From Primula veris (lineage: Eukaryota > Streptophyta > Magnoliopsida > Ericales > Primulaceae), in NCBI GenBank assembly GCA_963682055.1, contig OY821750.1:9984501-10048500 (forward strand): DNA of 64,000 nt, in the 5' to 3' direction. How positions within the stretch are numbered: the first letter of the stretch is position 1; every line of letters begins with the position of its first letter. Under the pieces are notes generated by a model. The model was given only the letters and a program-made list of their open reading frames with translations, did no database searches and was not told the DNA's origin. This document shows, piece by piece, positions 20,641-33,404 of the stretch. A program made the translations under genes and the position numbers.

Positions 20641-21420
20641 TCTTGTCTTATTTGTCATATTTAGTTCTTGATATATCTGTTTTAGTTGAATAACTCAAAA
20701 TAATAATATTTCCATAGAAAGTTTAAGACTGAGAAAATGGGTCTTTTTGTCTATCTTTAATTATTTATTGATAGAAAAACCCATTTTTTATCTCCACTTT
20801 ATAACCTTGATATGAGAAGATTAAGTAGGTAACAAAAGCTGCTTTTATTTATTTTAAATTTTCCTTTTTAAGACTCAGGAAATGTGTATTTTTCATCTCT
20901 TGTTTATTATATCTATATTTAGTTCTTGATATATCTGTTTTAGTCAAATAACCCTTTTTTCAAGGATATTGTTATAGAAAGTTTAAGACTGACAAAATGG
21001 GTATTCTTGATCTCTTTTGATATATACTTACTTCTCAATATATCTGTTTTAGTTAAATAATCATTTTCAAGAACATTGTTATAGAATTTTTAAGACTGAG
21101 AAAATGGGTTTATTATCTCTTCTATGTATCTATATTTAGTTCTTGATATATCTGTTTTAGTTAAATAGCCCTTTTTCAAGAACATTGTTATAGAGATTTT
21201 AAGACTGACAAAATGGGTTTTGGTGATCACTTGTCTATATTTACATTTAGTTCTTGATATTTCTGTTTTAGTTAAATAACCCTTTTGCAAGAACAATTTT
21301 TTTTGAAGATTTATGTTTTTTCAAGACCATTGTCATAGAATGTTTAAGACTGAGAAATAAGTTTTTTTTTTTTTCCTCTTGTGATATATTTTTAATTCTT
21401 GGCGTGCCTGTTATTCTTTA
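20640..21420. repeat. Imperfect tandem repeat, about 110-130 bp unit
   Basis: TTTAGTTCTTGATATATCTG followed by TTTTAGTTAAATAACCC, CAAGAACATTGTTATAGA and TTTAAGACTGAGAAAATGGG recurs at about 20661, 20920, 21027, 21132, 21245 and, more degraded, 21393. Unit length varies. The minus-strand frame at 21090-21296 merely reads the repeat. Confidence 0.85.
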
Positions 21421-22879
21421 TATAGCACTATATGGATCACATTTTTAAATATAGAAAATTTAGCTAAAGCGTTTTTGCAAGAGCTAAGCTAAAAGCGTTA
21501 AAAAGCGGAAAACAAGCTTTTAAGCTTTGAATCGAGCTTTTTCACTACGAAGCGAGCTTTTTAAATCATAGATATGGAATATGGATAACTAGTTATAAAT
21601 TATTAAGACTGAGTAAACGGGCTTCTTGAGTTATTGTCTACCTTATTTAATTATTGATATGCAATGAGGTTAAATCTTCTGCAGTTCAATGCTCGAAAAG
21701 GCTGCATCTTTTTATTATTTGGATTATTTATTGTGTGTTGACTCTCTTGGGTTTTTGTGTTAGTTTTTACAATGAAAATGATACTTAAAGATCTGTTTGG
21801 TAATAGATATTTTGGGCTGCTTTTAAATTTTTATTTTAAAAATCACTTGGTGTTTGGACAGTCATATTATTTAGCTTTTAAAAAGCAGATTTTTAGGGTA
21901 AAAAAAGCTTTTAAAGAAAATCTAGAAATAAAAAATGTGGATTTTTGTTCGATTTCCGAAATAACTTTTTAAATCTGATTTTTTACTTTTTTTTTAAAAC
22001 CAAAAAGAGAGCCTTAGGCTACATCACCACTACCTTGCCCACAATTTGGGAGCAAGGCTGGTCTTAAAGATTGGGTTGCTTGAGTCGGAATTGTTTTTGT
22101 AGCATCATTAATCGTGTTAAGAAGATAATAAATAGAAGATATGGGGATGGATTTTTTGCTTTATAAGTTTTACTGGGGCTGTGTGATTCCGCTAAACTTT
22201 ACTGGAAAATGAAGAAGATCTGTGTAACTATAGTTAAACATCCAAGACAAGTATATTACTCACTAAGTTTTTGAACAACAAGAAAAAATACTAATTTTGT
22301 ACCACCTCTAGAAAGTTGGTAATGCCTAAATTTGTGTATGTAAAAAGTCAACGATTGGGATTGAACTTGAAACATTTGGTTGAACAACTCTGCAATTTAC
22401 CAGACATTATCTTTCACCAAAAAAACCCATACATTATCTATGCAATGGGATTAACTTAGAAATGTAAACAACAAACCAGTCTTATACATTTACATTATCT
22501 TCCTTCGCACCTGTAGCATACGAGAGGTAGCAGCTAATGTCGGAGAATAGCAAAATCCTATGTCTAATTTTGTTGTTTTCAGATTTAAATACTTGAGGCT
22601 TATATTTCTTTGTTCATAGTCTTATAAATGCTGAGTTGTGTTCACAGAATAACCATGGTCTTCTTGGTAAGGAGATGAAACTTATTCATGAAAGGATATT
22701 TATATAGGGGACATATAATTATATAACTATAAGTCTATAACTGAAAATTTTATTTTTAAATAAGAGGTGCCAAAGAGGTACTTTTGTTACGGTGATTGTG
22801 GTCTTCTATCATCACTAAACAATCCTTTTCTATGATCATAAAAACAAAAAAAATCATGATTATAAAGATAGCTTTAGGG
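21421..22879. other. Non-coding region
   Basis: No supported gene. A clustered AAGCGAGCTTTTT/AAGCTTTT repeat lies at 21470-21560. A possible Tourist-like MITE (GATCTGTTTGGTAATAG near 21788, AGAGAGCC near 22010) is suggested but its ends are not convincing. Confidence 0.45.
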
Positions 22880-25800
22880 TTTTAGATTGGTTCTTACCAT
22901 ATAAACATGTTCCATGAAGTTAGTGAGTGTGATTTAAGGGGTTTCAGTTTGAATGTAGTAGCGTTTATTGCTCTGCGTTTTCTGTGTATGAGTGTTGTCC
23001 GACTTCTTTCTAAAAAGGATGTAGAGTAAGCGCCGCAATCATGTCCATATCCGTGGTTCTTAGTCAAAGTTCAAGTCTCTTGGCCACCGTAATTTTACAA
23101 AAGTGATATTCAACGTTTTTTTTTGTCACACTTAAAAGAGAAGCAGTCCATAAATTTGCCTAGAGTAAAATTCGGAGTTTTTTTTTTTATGGGAATGGAT
23201 TGAAGCCTTCTTTTACAGAAGCATGTGTGTATGTATCTGTCAACCAACCCTTCTTATGAAAGATTCTTTCCAGAACCCTTTTCTTTCTATAGTTTTTTTC
23301 CATTTTGGTAGTCCGATCCTTTTGGTGTTTTGTTAAAGATTCCTACTTATGAAAGGGGAGGAAAAAGGTGCAGTGAGGTGTCTTTTTCTTTTTCTATATT
23401 GTCCTTCTGATTGACTTTTACTTGGTCTGGATTTTGTATATACATGTGTAGAGTAACTTTTTCTTTTCTGTATTGTGTATAGATCAAAACATAGACAATA
23501 AGGTTTTAGATGTATAGTGTTCCAACTAGTATAGTAGTTCTATTCAGTTGGTCTAAGACCGATTCCGGATTTATTTTGTGCAGGTCTAGTTATTTCAATT
23601 TTCTTATTTAATTTCCCTTAATGTTTTGATATGTTTATTTTTCACGAAATGCCACATATGCTTATCAATCACTAACCTTGATGTTGTAAAGTGAAAATAT
23701 GATATGATATCCTTTTATTTTAGTGTTATTTTATATTTTGATATTTTTGAGCTTATTGAGATGTACATCGTTGACATTAACTAACATTGTTAGATGTACT
23801 ATTTGCATAATACTGTATAGTTTGCGAAACTTATCAGTTCAATTTTGTTAGGTTGCTTATGTTGGAAGGACGCTAGTATTGTTGCTTTACGCTAGTCTTC
23901 TCTACTCTCCAATAGAGTGGGCCAGATCCCCATAATTGGAAAGCAACTAATTCTCTCTCTCAATCCAGAGGTCCTGCTATTGACCCGGATCTGTTAGCAT
24001 TAGCAGGTATTGGAAGTCTATTTTTTTAAATCTATTTCTACATAAAAAACATTTTTGTAGACTGTTTATAAGTTGGGTAACTAGTTTTTCTGGGTTAAAT
24101 GTGCTTTAAGTTTAAGTTGGGGTAACAAAAATAAATAAATAGGACTATAGTACATTTAACTCGGTTTTTCTTGTTTTCTCGTTTATCTATATCTAATTCT
24201 TATTTTGTTATTAGATTTTTTGATGGAATATTTTTCTTAGATTTCAATTATTTTCTTTGTATACACACCTTCTTTGGCTCCAGTACTTGAGCCCGGAGCT
24301 GGATTGCATTTGAGTTATCTGCGTAAAAGCTGATATTTTATGTTTTTTTGGTCCGTAAAAGGTAGAATCCTTAAGCTGGATGAACCCATTTTTTTTCTCA
24401 ACCAAATAAATCCAGCTTGCTTTTTTAGGAGCTGCAGAAAAACAATCCCATGCTAATGCAGAACAAGCGAGAAAACAAAATTTGTAGACTTTTTTCATAA
24501 AAGAAAAACGAGTTTTACAATCACTAAATGCACTAATTTTTCGTGGATGAAAAGGAACAAAATATATTGGTTCGTTCCCAGTAGGTCCACTGGTTCACTC
24601 TTTAATATTACGACTTTCCAGAAACTTAACTTCATCTCAACAGTCACATCTATTGGAATATAATGTGAAACGAAATATACATATAAGTATTTAATAAGGA
24701 AAATTATCATAACAACTAATTCTTATCATTTCCTTTTCTCCATTTTCTATAAATGTGACTTTGTCTCACCATGTTCTGCATCACATAGTCTGAGAAGAAT
24801 TATAAACTAAATACCGTTTCTTAGGTAACGTTCTTTTGTATGCTCAGTTGTTTATCATATTGTCAAAATTCTGCATCGTCTTGATCTTTTGTAGGAGTGT
24901 CAAGTTTGTTTCGTTCAGTGCTAAACACCTCGATGCTTAATTTTTGATTTCATAGCCTTATCAATAATAATTTATATCCTGCGGTTAGACCATGGGCGGT
25001 TTAGAGAAGGGGCTGTAGTGGGCATGTTATACTGTGGTCTCCTACTGTCGTTAAAAAGTCTCTCTCTAGTTGTTTTAACAGCAATATTATTAACCATGTA
25101 TAATGTCTCTTTGATAAACTTGGCTTTTAAAAGATTATTGCCATATAAATATGTTCCATGAGGAAGGTTAGTGTGAATTAGGGGTTGAAATTTGCAGATT
25201 GCATTTACTGCTTGTTTTGTGAGATTCTATATGATCGTATTAGGAGTGTTGTTGAAGTTGTTCTTTCCAAAATTGGGTGCAGAGTGAGCTTTCAGTCAGG
25301 TCCAAATCCACTTACTTAGTCAAGGTGGAGAGTGTCATTCCACGATTTTTAGTCACTTTTATAGGAGAATCAGGTCACTGAGATTGGAGTTTATTGTAAA
25401 TCTCTCTTGCTACTTTAGACTATAAATGGTAGGTAACGTTCTAATAGTGGCAGGAGAAATTCTTGAGTAATTTTTACTCCCTATAGGTATATGTTTATTT
25501 TTTAGCCCACCCGACCTAATTCACTGTTTTGTTTGTTCGTTTGTAATGGTTGTTTTTAGTGCTTTCTCCTAATTTTGAAGGGGGAGGAGAAAGGAATTAT
25601 GAGGCACTTTGTCGTGGTCCTTGGTTGTTTGTACTGGTCTTGATACCGGCTTTTGCTTTGTCCAAGTATCGTGTATAAAATATACATATATTTGCTAGCC
25701 TTGATTTTAAAATCGACATCCTAGCTAATGTGTTTTGCTAAAACTTAACTAGAAGTCTAGAAGCCAAAAGTACGTAACAAGCTTTTTAGAACAGAGTTCT

Positions 25801-26010
25801 TTATTGGTCACAACATTGAGAAAAGGGATCACATTATAGTGTCCTCGGTACTACTGTAGTTCCACTCTGTTATATCTATAACTTAACTGCCAGATTTCTT
25901 TTTTCCTGGTCAAGCTAAATTTATGTTCCTTAATTTATCTTCTATTTTTATGCTATTAATATGATAATCGTTTACCAAAGTGCAACATATGTTTATCACA
26001 TCACTAACCT
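22880..26010 (+). repeat. Ancient diverged segmental duplication (about 22880-23700 and 25120-26010)
   Basis: The two blocks share scattered matches in the same order: CCATATAAACATGTTCCATG / CCATATAAATATGTTCCATG, TTTATTGCTC / TTTACTGCTT, GTAGAGTAAGC / GCAGAGTGAGC, CTTAGTCAA, then GGGGAGGAAAAAGG / GGGGGAGGAGAAAGG, and finally CACATATGCTTATCAATCACTAACCT / CAACATATGTTTATCACATCACTAACCT. They lie about 2.25 kb apart. No open frame is conserved, so this is a non-coding or long-dead segment. The intervening 23700-25120 has no gene. Confidence 0.65.
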
Positions 26011-26587
26011 AAAAGACACGTTTGAAATTCCTGGAGGACCATATTGATCTTTCTAATGCAACTTTTATTACAATCCATTATCCGGATTAACTCTGGGAAT
26101 TTTAGTAACTTCAAAGTGTAATTCATCATATCTACATTTGTAAACTTATTATAATCAAATTGACCTATTACTATTGTTAGATTGTCATCTAGCATCAAAT
26201 GTCATAGATTACAAGATTTATCACTTGATTTCATTGCAGGTTGAACTACAGGACAGTGATACACTTGCTTGACACAAGGGTTTTTTACTTTCCAACAATC
26301 TGGTTCTTATAGATTAAGTTTTCAATGAAGGCCAAACCATTTTCTTTTACATATTTAAAGCATCATTTGACCTGGCTGATGATGTTTCATATGCCGCTTA
26401 ACTTCCGCTGTTGGTACAGTATTAAGAATAGGTAGCGAAGGGAACACCTTGAGTTTCTCCACCAACTGGTCCAAAATTATGATCAAGAATAACTCTGAAA
26501 AGATTAATTCGAGAACTACATGCACTGAATTACCTTGAAGCAAAAAACAGAGCCCAATAGAACACCTATTCTTAAATTTTGCACTAA

Positions 26588-26808
26588 GGCTATGTTTGGT
26601 AACCGATTTTTTTGTCCAAAATCAGATTTTAAAAATATGTTTTGAGAATCCACTGAAAAGCTAGATTTTAAAAATCTGGATTTTTTGGATTTTCCAGCCT
26701 AAAAATCAGATTTTCAGAAGCTGAATAATCTGACTTGCCAAACACCCTCAAATTTTTAAAATCTAAAATCCAAAAATCCACTAAAAAAATCTGTTGCCAA
26801 ACGGACCC
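26588..26808. mobile_element. Tourist-like MITE (PIF/Harbinger type)
   Basis: TAA flanks both sides (26585-26587 and 26809-26811). The ends are inverted: GGCTATGTTTGGTAACCG on the left against GGGTCCGTTTGGCAACAG from the complement of the right. It is 221 bp long, and its interior is rich in paired AAAATCTGGATTTT motifs. A related copy lies in an intron of the AP2 gene at about 53124-53334. Confidence 0.8.
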
Positions 26809-27128
26809 TAAATCTATCAGTCAGTTTGTTTCTTCTGCAATTATTTTTCAGCATCACAGAGAAAAAAGGGAAAATAGTTTTGGGCATACCTAGTTAAGGT
26901 TATTCTTACTGGAATATTTTCCATTTGCATTCATGAATTGACCTTATCAATCTAAATCTAGTGGTTTACATTGAAATGATCTTTTCCCCCTAAACTAGTT
27001 AGTTACTTTGATTATGTGCGTTGTTCTTTTTGTGTTAAAAACAGGTCGGCCTTCCATATAAATCTATAAATCCTTTTCAAATAGAGGTTGATAAGTGTAA
27101 TTTGACTATGCAACTGGAATATATTCTA

Positions 27129-27363
27129 CTCCCTCCGTTCTCAATTAATTGTCCTCTACGAAATTACGTGCAATTTTGACCGGCTTATAACATATATCAA
27201 AATTGCCGAAATGAAAATTTTCAAAACAAAATCATATAATTTAATGTTTGAACTATATGATTAACTTTTGAAAAATTTAATTCCGACAATTTTGATACAA
27301 GTTATTGGCTGGTGAAAATTGCACGTAGTTTCGTAGTGGACAATTAATTGTGAACGGAGGGAG
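27129..27363. mobile_element. Complete Stowaway MITE
   Basis: CTCCCTCCGTTCTCAATTAA at the left and the complement of TTAATTGTGAACGGAGGGAG at the right form long TIRs (CAATTAATTGTCC shared), flanked by TA. It is 235 bp long and its whole sequence can fold into one hairpin. Confidence 0.92.
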
Positions 27364-27407
27364 TAGTACTAAGCTTCCTTTAGGGACAAACATGATTATA
27401 AGCCCAA

Positions 27408-27501
27408 ACGATTAGTTTTCTCCTTTCTGTGAGCAAAATATACTTGTAAATGAAACGATTAGTTTTCTCCTTTCTGTGAGCAAAATATACTTGTAAATGA
27501 A
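27408..27501. repeat. Perfect 47-bp tandem duplication
   Basis: Two adjacent copies start ACGATTAGTTTTCTCCTTTC and end TTGTAAATGAA with no visible difference, which suggests a recent event. Confidence 0.92.
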
Positions 27502-28610
27502 ATAGGAATGATTATTTAAGCTTAGAATATCTGTGTGCTATTGGATCTCCAATGTTTTGCTTTTAAGTACATTTGCATAAGAATTCTCCAGTTACTCTAT
27601 TCAGAGTTCTTCTTGATCGTAATTGGTACACGTTGAAGAAGCTTGTATTGCTATTAAGTTCAGTTTTAATTATCGAGGTTTAGACCTAAACCCTTTAATG
27701 AGAGCTTGGGCATATCAGCATATGTTAGTTTTGTAGTTTTGTAAAATTAGCTTGCGCTAGAACACAAATTGTTCTACTCTTGTTGTAGTTGAGTTTATTA
27801 TTACTATTAGATCTGGCAATGTAACAATATCTCGTTCTTTATGGTGTTTGTAATAGACTTAACATCTGTGTTCGATAATGTCAAGTTACCATTTCCCACT
27901 ATAATATAAAACATTGATCTCGTTACAGTACCAAGTGCAGTGTTGTTATCTGCCTTTACTTAATTATCCTGTTTATGTTCTTTCCAACTTGTTTGGTTTA
28001 ATTAAAGCAGTAGGCATGAAAATATGTTTGGTTTGGGCATCATATTTTTTACTTTCTAGGCTGCAGTCAATTGCTGACCTAGCAAATAACCCTGTACAAT
28101 AATTTTACCGTGGTGTGCATGTTCAGATGAATCGGGGGAGGAAAGAAGCAAAAAATAAATAAATTCCCGGCTCTTAGTAAAAAATTGTCATCCTCGTCAC
28201 CGTGTGCTGTTCTAACTTCTACACTCCTATATTACTTGTATACTTATATGCATACATATGCACTGTGTTTAAATATTCTAGTAGCGTGTGATGCACTTTC
28301 AGTAACTTGTAGAATGTGTGGCTTTGTACTTCGATGACAGAGAAATTGTCTATAATATATTGGGATTGCACGATTGTTAAAATGTTTTCTTTTGGGTGCC
28401 ATAATTCAAAAGTTTAATAACTGCAGTCTGCAGTAACCTGAATGAGGTGAATTAGGTCTGCTTCATAGGTACCATAAAACTTTGCCGAGATAAGACTCAT
28501 TTTCCTGAAAACCATGTGTTTCAAGATTTTATATTACAAAAACCAGGCCGAAATTGCATTCAGATTTTTTCAGAGTACCAGGAAACTCAATATCTAGTCA
28601 TTGGGCCATG
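27502..28610. other. Non-coding region
   Basis: No gene was supported. The short open frame at 27914-28102 has no recognisable domain. A possible exon-like stretch (CTGCAGTCAATTGCTGACC near 28061) is not supported by neighbours. Confidence 0.4.
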
Positions 28611-28750
28611 CACTGCAAAAAAAGCTGGATCGCATACGGAATTAGTGACAGATTTTGCTTCCCAACGCTCTAATCGGAGACGGCATGACGACAGATTTCA
28701 ATTTTACTGACAGATTTAGCCGTCTCGGATTGGAAACTTTTTTTACAGTG
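28611..28750. mobile_element. CACTA-type MITE
   Basis: CACTGCAAAAAAA at the left and TTTTTTTACAGTG at the right are inverted ends, with ATG duplicated on both sides (3 bp, as CACTA transposons make). It is 140 bp long with internal CGGAGACGGCATGACGACAG / AGCCGTCTCGG complementarity. A second, one-ended relative lies at 43129. Confidence 0.85.
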
Positions 28751-29425
28751 ATGGTCATGAAAGTATATTTGACATTTAGATGACTTTTGTTTCGAGTTAT
28801 GGTAACAATCTATTGTAAGAAAACGGTTCCCAAGTTAGAAGAGAGGTGGCGTGCGGATCGGAGCGGAAGGGGTGTCCATAGGTCCACCGTGGTAACAATG
28901 TTGCTATTCTCCAACCGTGGCCTCATTTGATGTCCTTAATGTCACACCCTAGAAGCGGGCTATATCCTCATTGGCATTTCTACAAGTTGCTGTAGATTTT
29001 GTCCGAATGTTTCCGATAAGCATTCCCCTTTTCTGATATTTTGTTCTTTTGTATTTCTTCTCTGCAAACCGCTGATGACTGCACATGCATTTTACAAGAT
29101 TAACCACTCTCAACTGCCATTCTGCTACTAGGAAAGGGGGCTCATTCTATTGTCCTATGCCTCACATGAAGACCAACCCACACCATCATGTTTTGGCAGA
29201 GCTGATTCTACACGTTTGGATCTCTGAACTTGGAGATAAGTGGGCAAAGACGATGATTGTAGGCTAGTTGATGTGGCCTATTGCTAAAGTCCACTATGAC
29301 CCATTGAGTGTGGTTTGAAGTCGAGTGTCAGTCACCTTTCTAGGTTCAGGTCGGGTCGACACGTGGTGTAGTGCAGAGCCTTCTAATGATGCCTGAAATG
29401 CATCCTTATTCAAAGAGGGGGCGAG
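28751..29425. other. Non-coding, possible retroelement 3' flank
   Basis: No coding domain could be recognised. The stretch leads directly into a purine-rich tract and the LTR-like start at 29426, so it may be the tail of a decayed LTR retrotransposon. Confidence 0.35.
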
Positions 29426-29775
29426 TGTTGGACCCACACATGAGCAGCATGAGACCTTGCTCCGGCTCGGTCAAGTTCTTTATTGCTTAGTTTATTTACA
29501 ACTTTTCTTATTTTATTATTGTTAGGTGTGAGACCTAATTGTTATGTTTTGATTATTGTTCAACTTATTAGCAATTACGCAAAAAGGTTTATCTCATGTC
29601 AATGGGTAGGGTTTGTGCCTGCAATATTTGCATTTTTGAAAGATTGAGCTTGAAGTTCTAATCTCTTTTCTATTTGAGTAAAAAACGACTCAAAGTAGAA
29701 GTATTTGTCTCATAACACGAGTGTGACTTGTCAACAGTCTCGGTTATCCCCTAAATAGAGTTAACTCGGGTAAAT
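29412..29775 (+). mobile_element. LTR retrotransposon 3' end remnant (polypurine tract and LTR start)
   Basis: AAAGAGGGGGCGAG is a typical polypurine tract, immediately followed by TGTTGGACCC, a typical LTR start, at 29426. The right LTR end is not clear and is placed near 29775 only provisionally. Confidence 0.45.
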
Positions 29776-30022
29776 GAGTTACATCAATTTACTTTAGCAA
29801 AGGAGGTATATATATGTAATACATTCGCTAGCTAAACAATTATACCAAATATGAAACGTTGCAAACAATTTTAAACATGACATATGATAGTTTTTAAGGA
29901 GTGTTCTAGCGTACACAATTATGCCCATGTCTTCCGTCTCTAATATTTTTTTCTCTAAAATGCCTTATATATATTCATCGTTGAACATTCTAAAGAAAAA
30001 AAAGTTCTACGGAAATGAGTTT

Positions 30023-30662
30023 CAGGGCCGGTCTTGACCCAGGGCAGACAGGGCTACGGCCCAGGGCTTCAAAAGTTTATGGGGGCATTCAGAAAAAATC
30101 AGATATTGTGTATAGTAGTTAAAATTATTCATAGCTAAATATTATACAATATATCTGTTACAACTTTGTGTTATAGAATAGTGTTGGCCTGGATGATAAC
30201 TCATCTTGAAGATTTATGTGAGGTTTTGAGTTCAATTCATGTCTTACACACTAATTTCTTTTTTATTTTTACGATACTGGTTTTATATAATTTTCTAATG
30301 CTAATGTTTTTTTCATCATATAATAGATATCTTTTTTTATACTTCTTGAACTTGAAAGTAACCAACCACTTCAAAGCCAACAAAAATTGCAGTTTTTTTT
30401 TTCTAATCTTTTTTACCTTTAAGAAATAAAATCAAGTTTTATGTCCCATGGGTGTTTTCAATTTTTTTAGAAGAATGTTTAAATGAGGAAATTGTCTTAT
30501 TACTTATGGTCTATCCATGACATATTTTTTAACGAGTTTTAAAATGAGAAACATTTAAAAATATTTAGCCAATGATCATAAGCTTTATCAAAAAATTATT
30601 TTCTAAGAGATCTTTTTTTTTTACTTCACCTCAAGCCTCAAAAAGCTCAGGACCCGGCCCTG
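30023..30662. mobile_element. Non-autonomous hAT element
   Basis: CAGGGCCGGTC at the left and GACCCGGCCCTG at the right are inverted termini typical of hAT. The 8-bp flanks ATGAGTTT (30015-30022) and ATGAGTTC (30663-30670) match at seven of eight bases. It is 640 bp long, AT-rich inside, with no transposase. Confidence 0.88.
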
Positions 30663-31529
30663 ATGAGTTCACGTAATAGTTTGCTCGAATATATGTCTTA
30701 TTTATTCATTGAAAACGTTCTAAGAAAATGAGTTCACATAATGCGTTATTTCCTTTCCAAATTGCTTGTCCCTATTTTACAGTTTAACTACAGAAGTAAG
30801 TATTCTTGCCACTTTTCCCTTTACTTAATTTGCTTTTTACAAATCAAAGTCATTATGAATAAATTCACAAATTTCGACAATATTTTTTTCCCTAGCATAT
30901 GGACACACTTTAAAGTGCATGCTAATTTTTAGATTCGTAAGATTTTATACTCCACTTTGTAACTAAAGAAAAAAGAAGCATTAATTTATTGTTTTTTTGC
31001 CAAAAAAAAAAAAAAAAAATCTAAAGAAAAAAGAATCATAAGATACTAGAATAACGTACCAGCAGAATACTCATTCTGTAAGTTAATGGAATTTTGTATT
31101 TAATCGATCAAGGAAATTGTATTGCAATAAAAATATTGAACATAAAATATGTTGCATGACTGCTTTTTAGATTTTACCGAGAGATCGATTTATTGTTCTT
31201 TGTGTACACGTGTTGCACATTGATACACGCGTGTTAGCAAATTAAGAAATGTAATACTACACGTATACTCATGCCAAATGAGATCAACTTAGGGCATGGG
31301 ATTCCAAAATATCTACTCAAAATTTTGATGTTAAAAAGGATTAAAAAAAAAACTAAACCCAATAAGATGTTCTGTTATTAGGGATTTCTGGTTACACAAA
31401 TTTTAAAAGCTAGGGTGTTGTGGGAGAGAAATTATTTAGTCTTTTTTGGGGAGTTTTACTCATAATTATGACATAACAAAAATTAAAAAATTTATTGTTT
31501 AAGATCATGAGTAGAGTACTATTGCTATA

Positions 31530-31707
31530 ACCCCATGCAAAATTTATCCAAAAACCTTATCGATTTGCTGATGTGGCGAATTAGATGGAACAATTATATA
31601 TTAAATGAAAATATATATGCTTTCAATATCGAAACAAAAGTGATTGGTACACTTAGCCCGCCACATCAGCGAGTGAAGTTTTTAGTTACATTTTTTGGGT
31701 GGATATA
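31530..31707. mobile_element. MITE with CTGATGTGGCG inner inverted repeat
   Basis: TCCAAAAACC...GCTGATGTGGCGAATTAG at the left pairs with the complement of CCCGCCACATCAGC...AGTTTTTAGTTACATTTTTTGGG at the right. A one-sided relative (ATCCAAAAACTTTACCGGCTGATGTGGCGGATTAG) lies at about 53866-53900 in an AP2 intron. Exact ends and duplication are uncertain. Confidence 0.6.
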
Positions 31708-33354
31708 TATTTTCTCGTTTTATCAAAAAAGGAAAGAATAGAATGTCAGGAAGCAATTTGACTTGAAACAAGAATTATGTGGCACAGCAATTTTACTCAT
31801 ATATGCACATAAAACGTATAATAAAAGTTTACGACACAAACACTTGTGATCATATATTATGGAGGAGGCAAAAATGCTCTCAAGGGCTAGAAATGTAACA
31901 AATGAATGTAACGTTTTGAATATTTTTTGAATCAACTCGTAAATACTAACAGTTGTACACTTAACTTTGTTTACTTTTTAACTTATAATAAAATGACTGG
32001 TGGGTTGAAGGGTCAAAGTAAAACAAAAGTTTGAATCCCGAACACTGTTTCATATCCCAATTACCAAAGGGCAGTGTTTAATTTGATCATCAAACACAAG
32101 GGAAACAATTTAAAGCTTAAGGACAATCATGGGATTTTCAAGGCCTACTTAATCTGGCCAGCATTGTTTTAGGCATGCCTTAAAAAAATACTTGTAGACT
32201 GCAGTCTTCTTGTCCTATATATGTTTTTGAAAGTTTTTTTTTTTTTCAAAAAGCAATTAATAATGTAAATATACTCTCAAATATTCAGTATTTGTTGCGA
32301 TTTTTATCTAAGAAGTATATTGTTTTTTGAACATGTGTTAACAAAGAACCAGTTTTTGAGAAAAAAGAACCAGATTACACCTACAATTAACGATGGAATG
32401 AATATCAAGGATAACTTTGATGATAAAAATGAATATCAAGGCAAACTTATTGCTTCGACAATTTTTAACTAAGTGTAGAGAAAAATTTGTTTTATATAGA
32501 TATCTCCTTCCACAATTAATCAAGTTCTTAGGAAAAAAAGTGTTGCTTTCTTTTAGGAATTTTTTTTCTCAAAATAAAGTCTATTGAAAGTCGTTTCTTA
32601 GTCTTTGGTAAAGAAAAATTTCTTGCTTGAAAATAATTTTTTTTTTCTAAAAAAGCTATTTTTGATTTTTTCATTTTCAATAATTTAGCCGATGATTTGT
32701 TAATTTCCAAACTATAAAGGATGAATCGTAATTGTATAAAAAATCCTTTAGTTAACGTTTATCGTTACCATTCAAAAAGTTTAACGTTACTATAGAAAAA
32801 AAAAAGTTTAACGTAACAATATAAAAACTAATAGGAGGTCAGTAAATCGATAAATTTGCTAAGCTAAGGTCACTAATTCAAGTTTTTAAAAGTTGATGTT
32901 ATTAAATCAAAAACACAGTTTGGTAAAGTAGAATTAACCTTACTTTTATAATACTTCAATAGTTTAAGGAAGAGATTATATTCATGCATGCATGAGCTTG
33001 CATAGGGTTCCCTATTTTTAAGAAAATAAATGGTCACTTTTCATTGGGAATCCCAACTGAATTCGAGGAAGGATAATTTTGAAACTTGTTTAATTACATA
33101 TATATATATATATAATGATAATGTAGAGGGGAAGTGAATAAAGGAGTGTGTAAGGTGTATTTTGATAAATGATGTAGTAGTATATATGTGTATATTAATT
33201 AAGAGTAATTTATTTAGTAGAATACAAATATAGTGTTAGTACTTAATTGATTTGTGTTTGTTTACGAGGAGGCACGGGTGCTCCGCTGATTTCTCCAATG
33301 TAATCCCACTTCCCACCACTACTTAGTTTTTATTTCATATATATATTACTATAT

Positions 33355-33360
<6 letters not shown>

Positions 33361-33401
<41 letters not shown>
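33361..33401. repeat. (AT)n microsatellite
   Basis: About 20 uninterrupted AT repeats, with more degenerate AT/ACT repeats just upstream. A second, shorter tract lies at about 34087-34110. Confidence 0.95.

Positions 33402-33404
<3 letters not shown>

Noticed and set aside
21090..21296. 68-codon minus-strand frame with an internal duplication
   Set aside because: It reads two units of the tandem repeat, with no domain.
24244..24498. 84-codon minus-strand frame with a Leu/Phe/Cys-rich start like a signal peptide
   Set aside because: It shows no recognised domain, promoter or conserved neighbour. The hydrophobic start alone is not enough.
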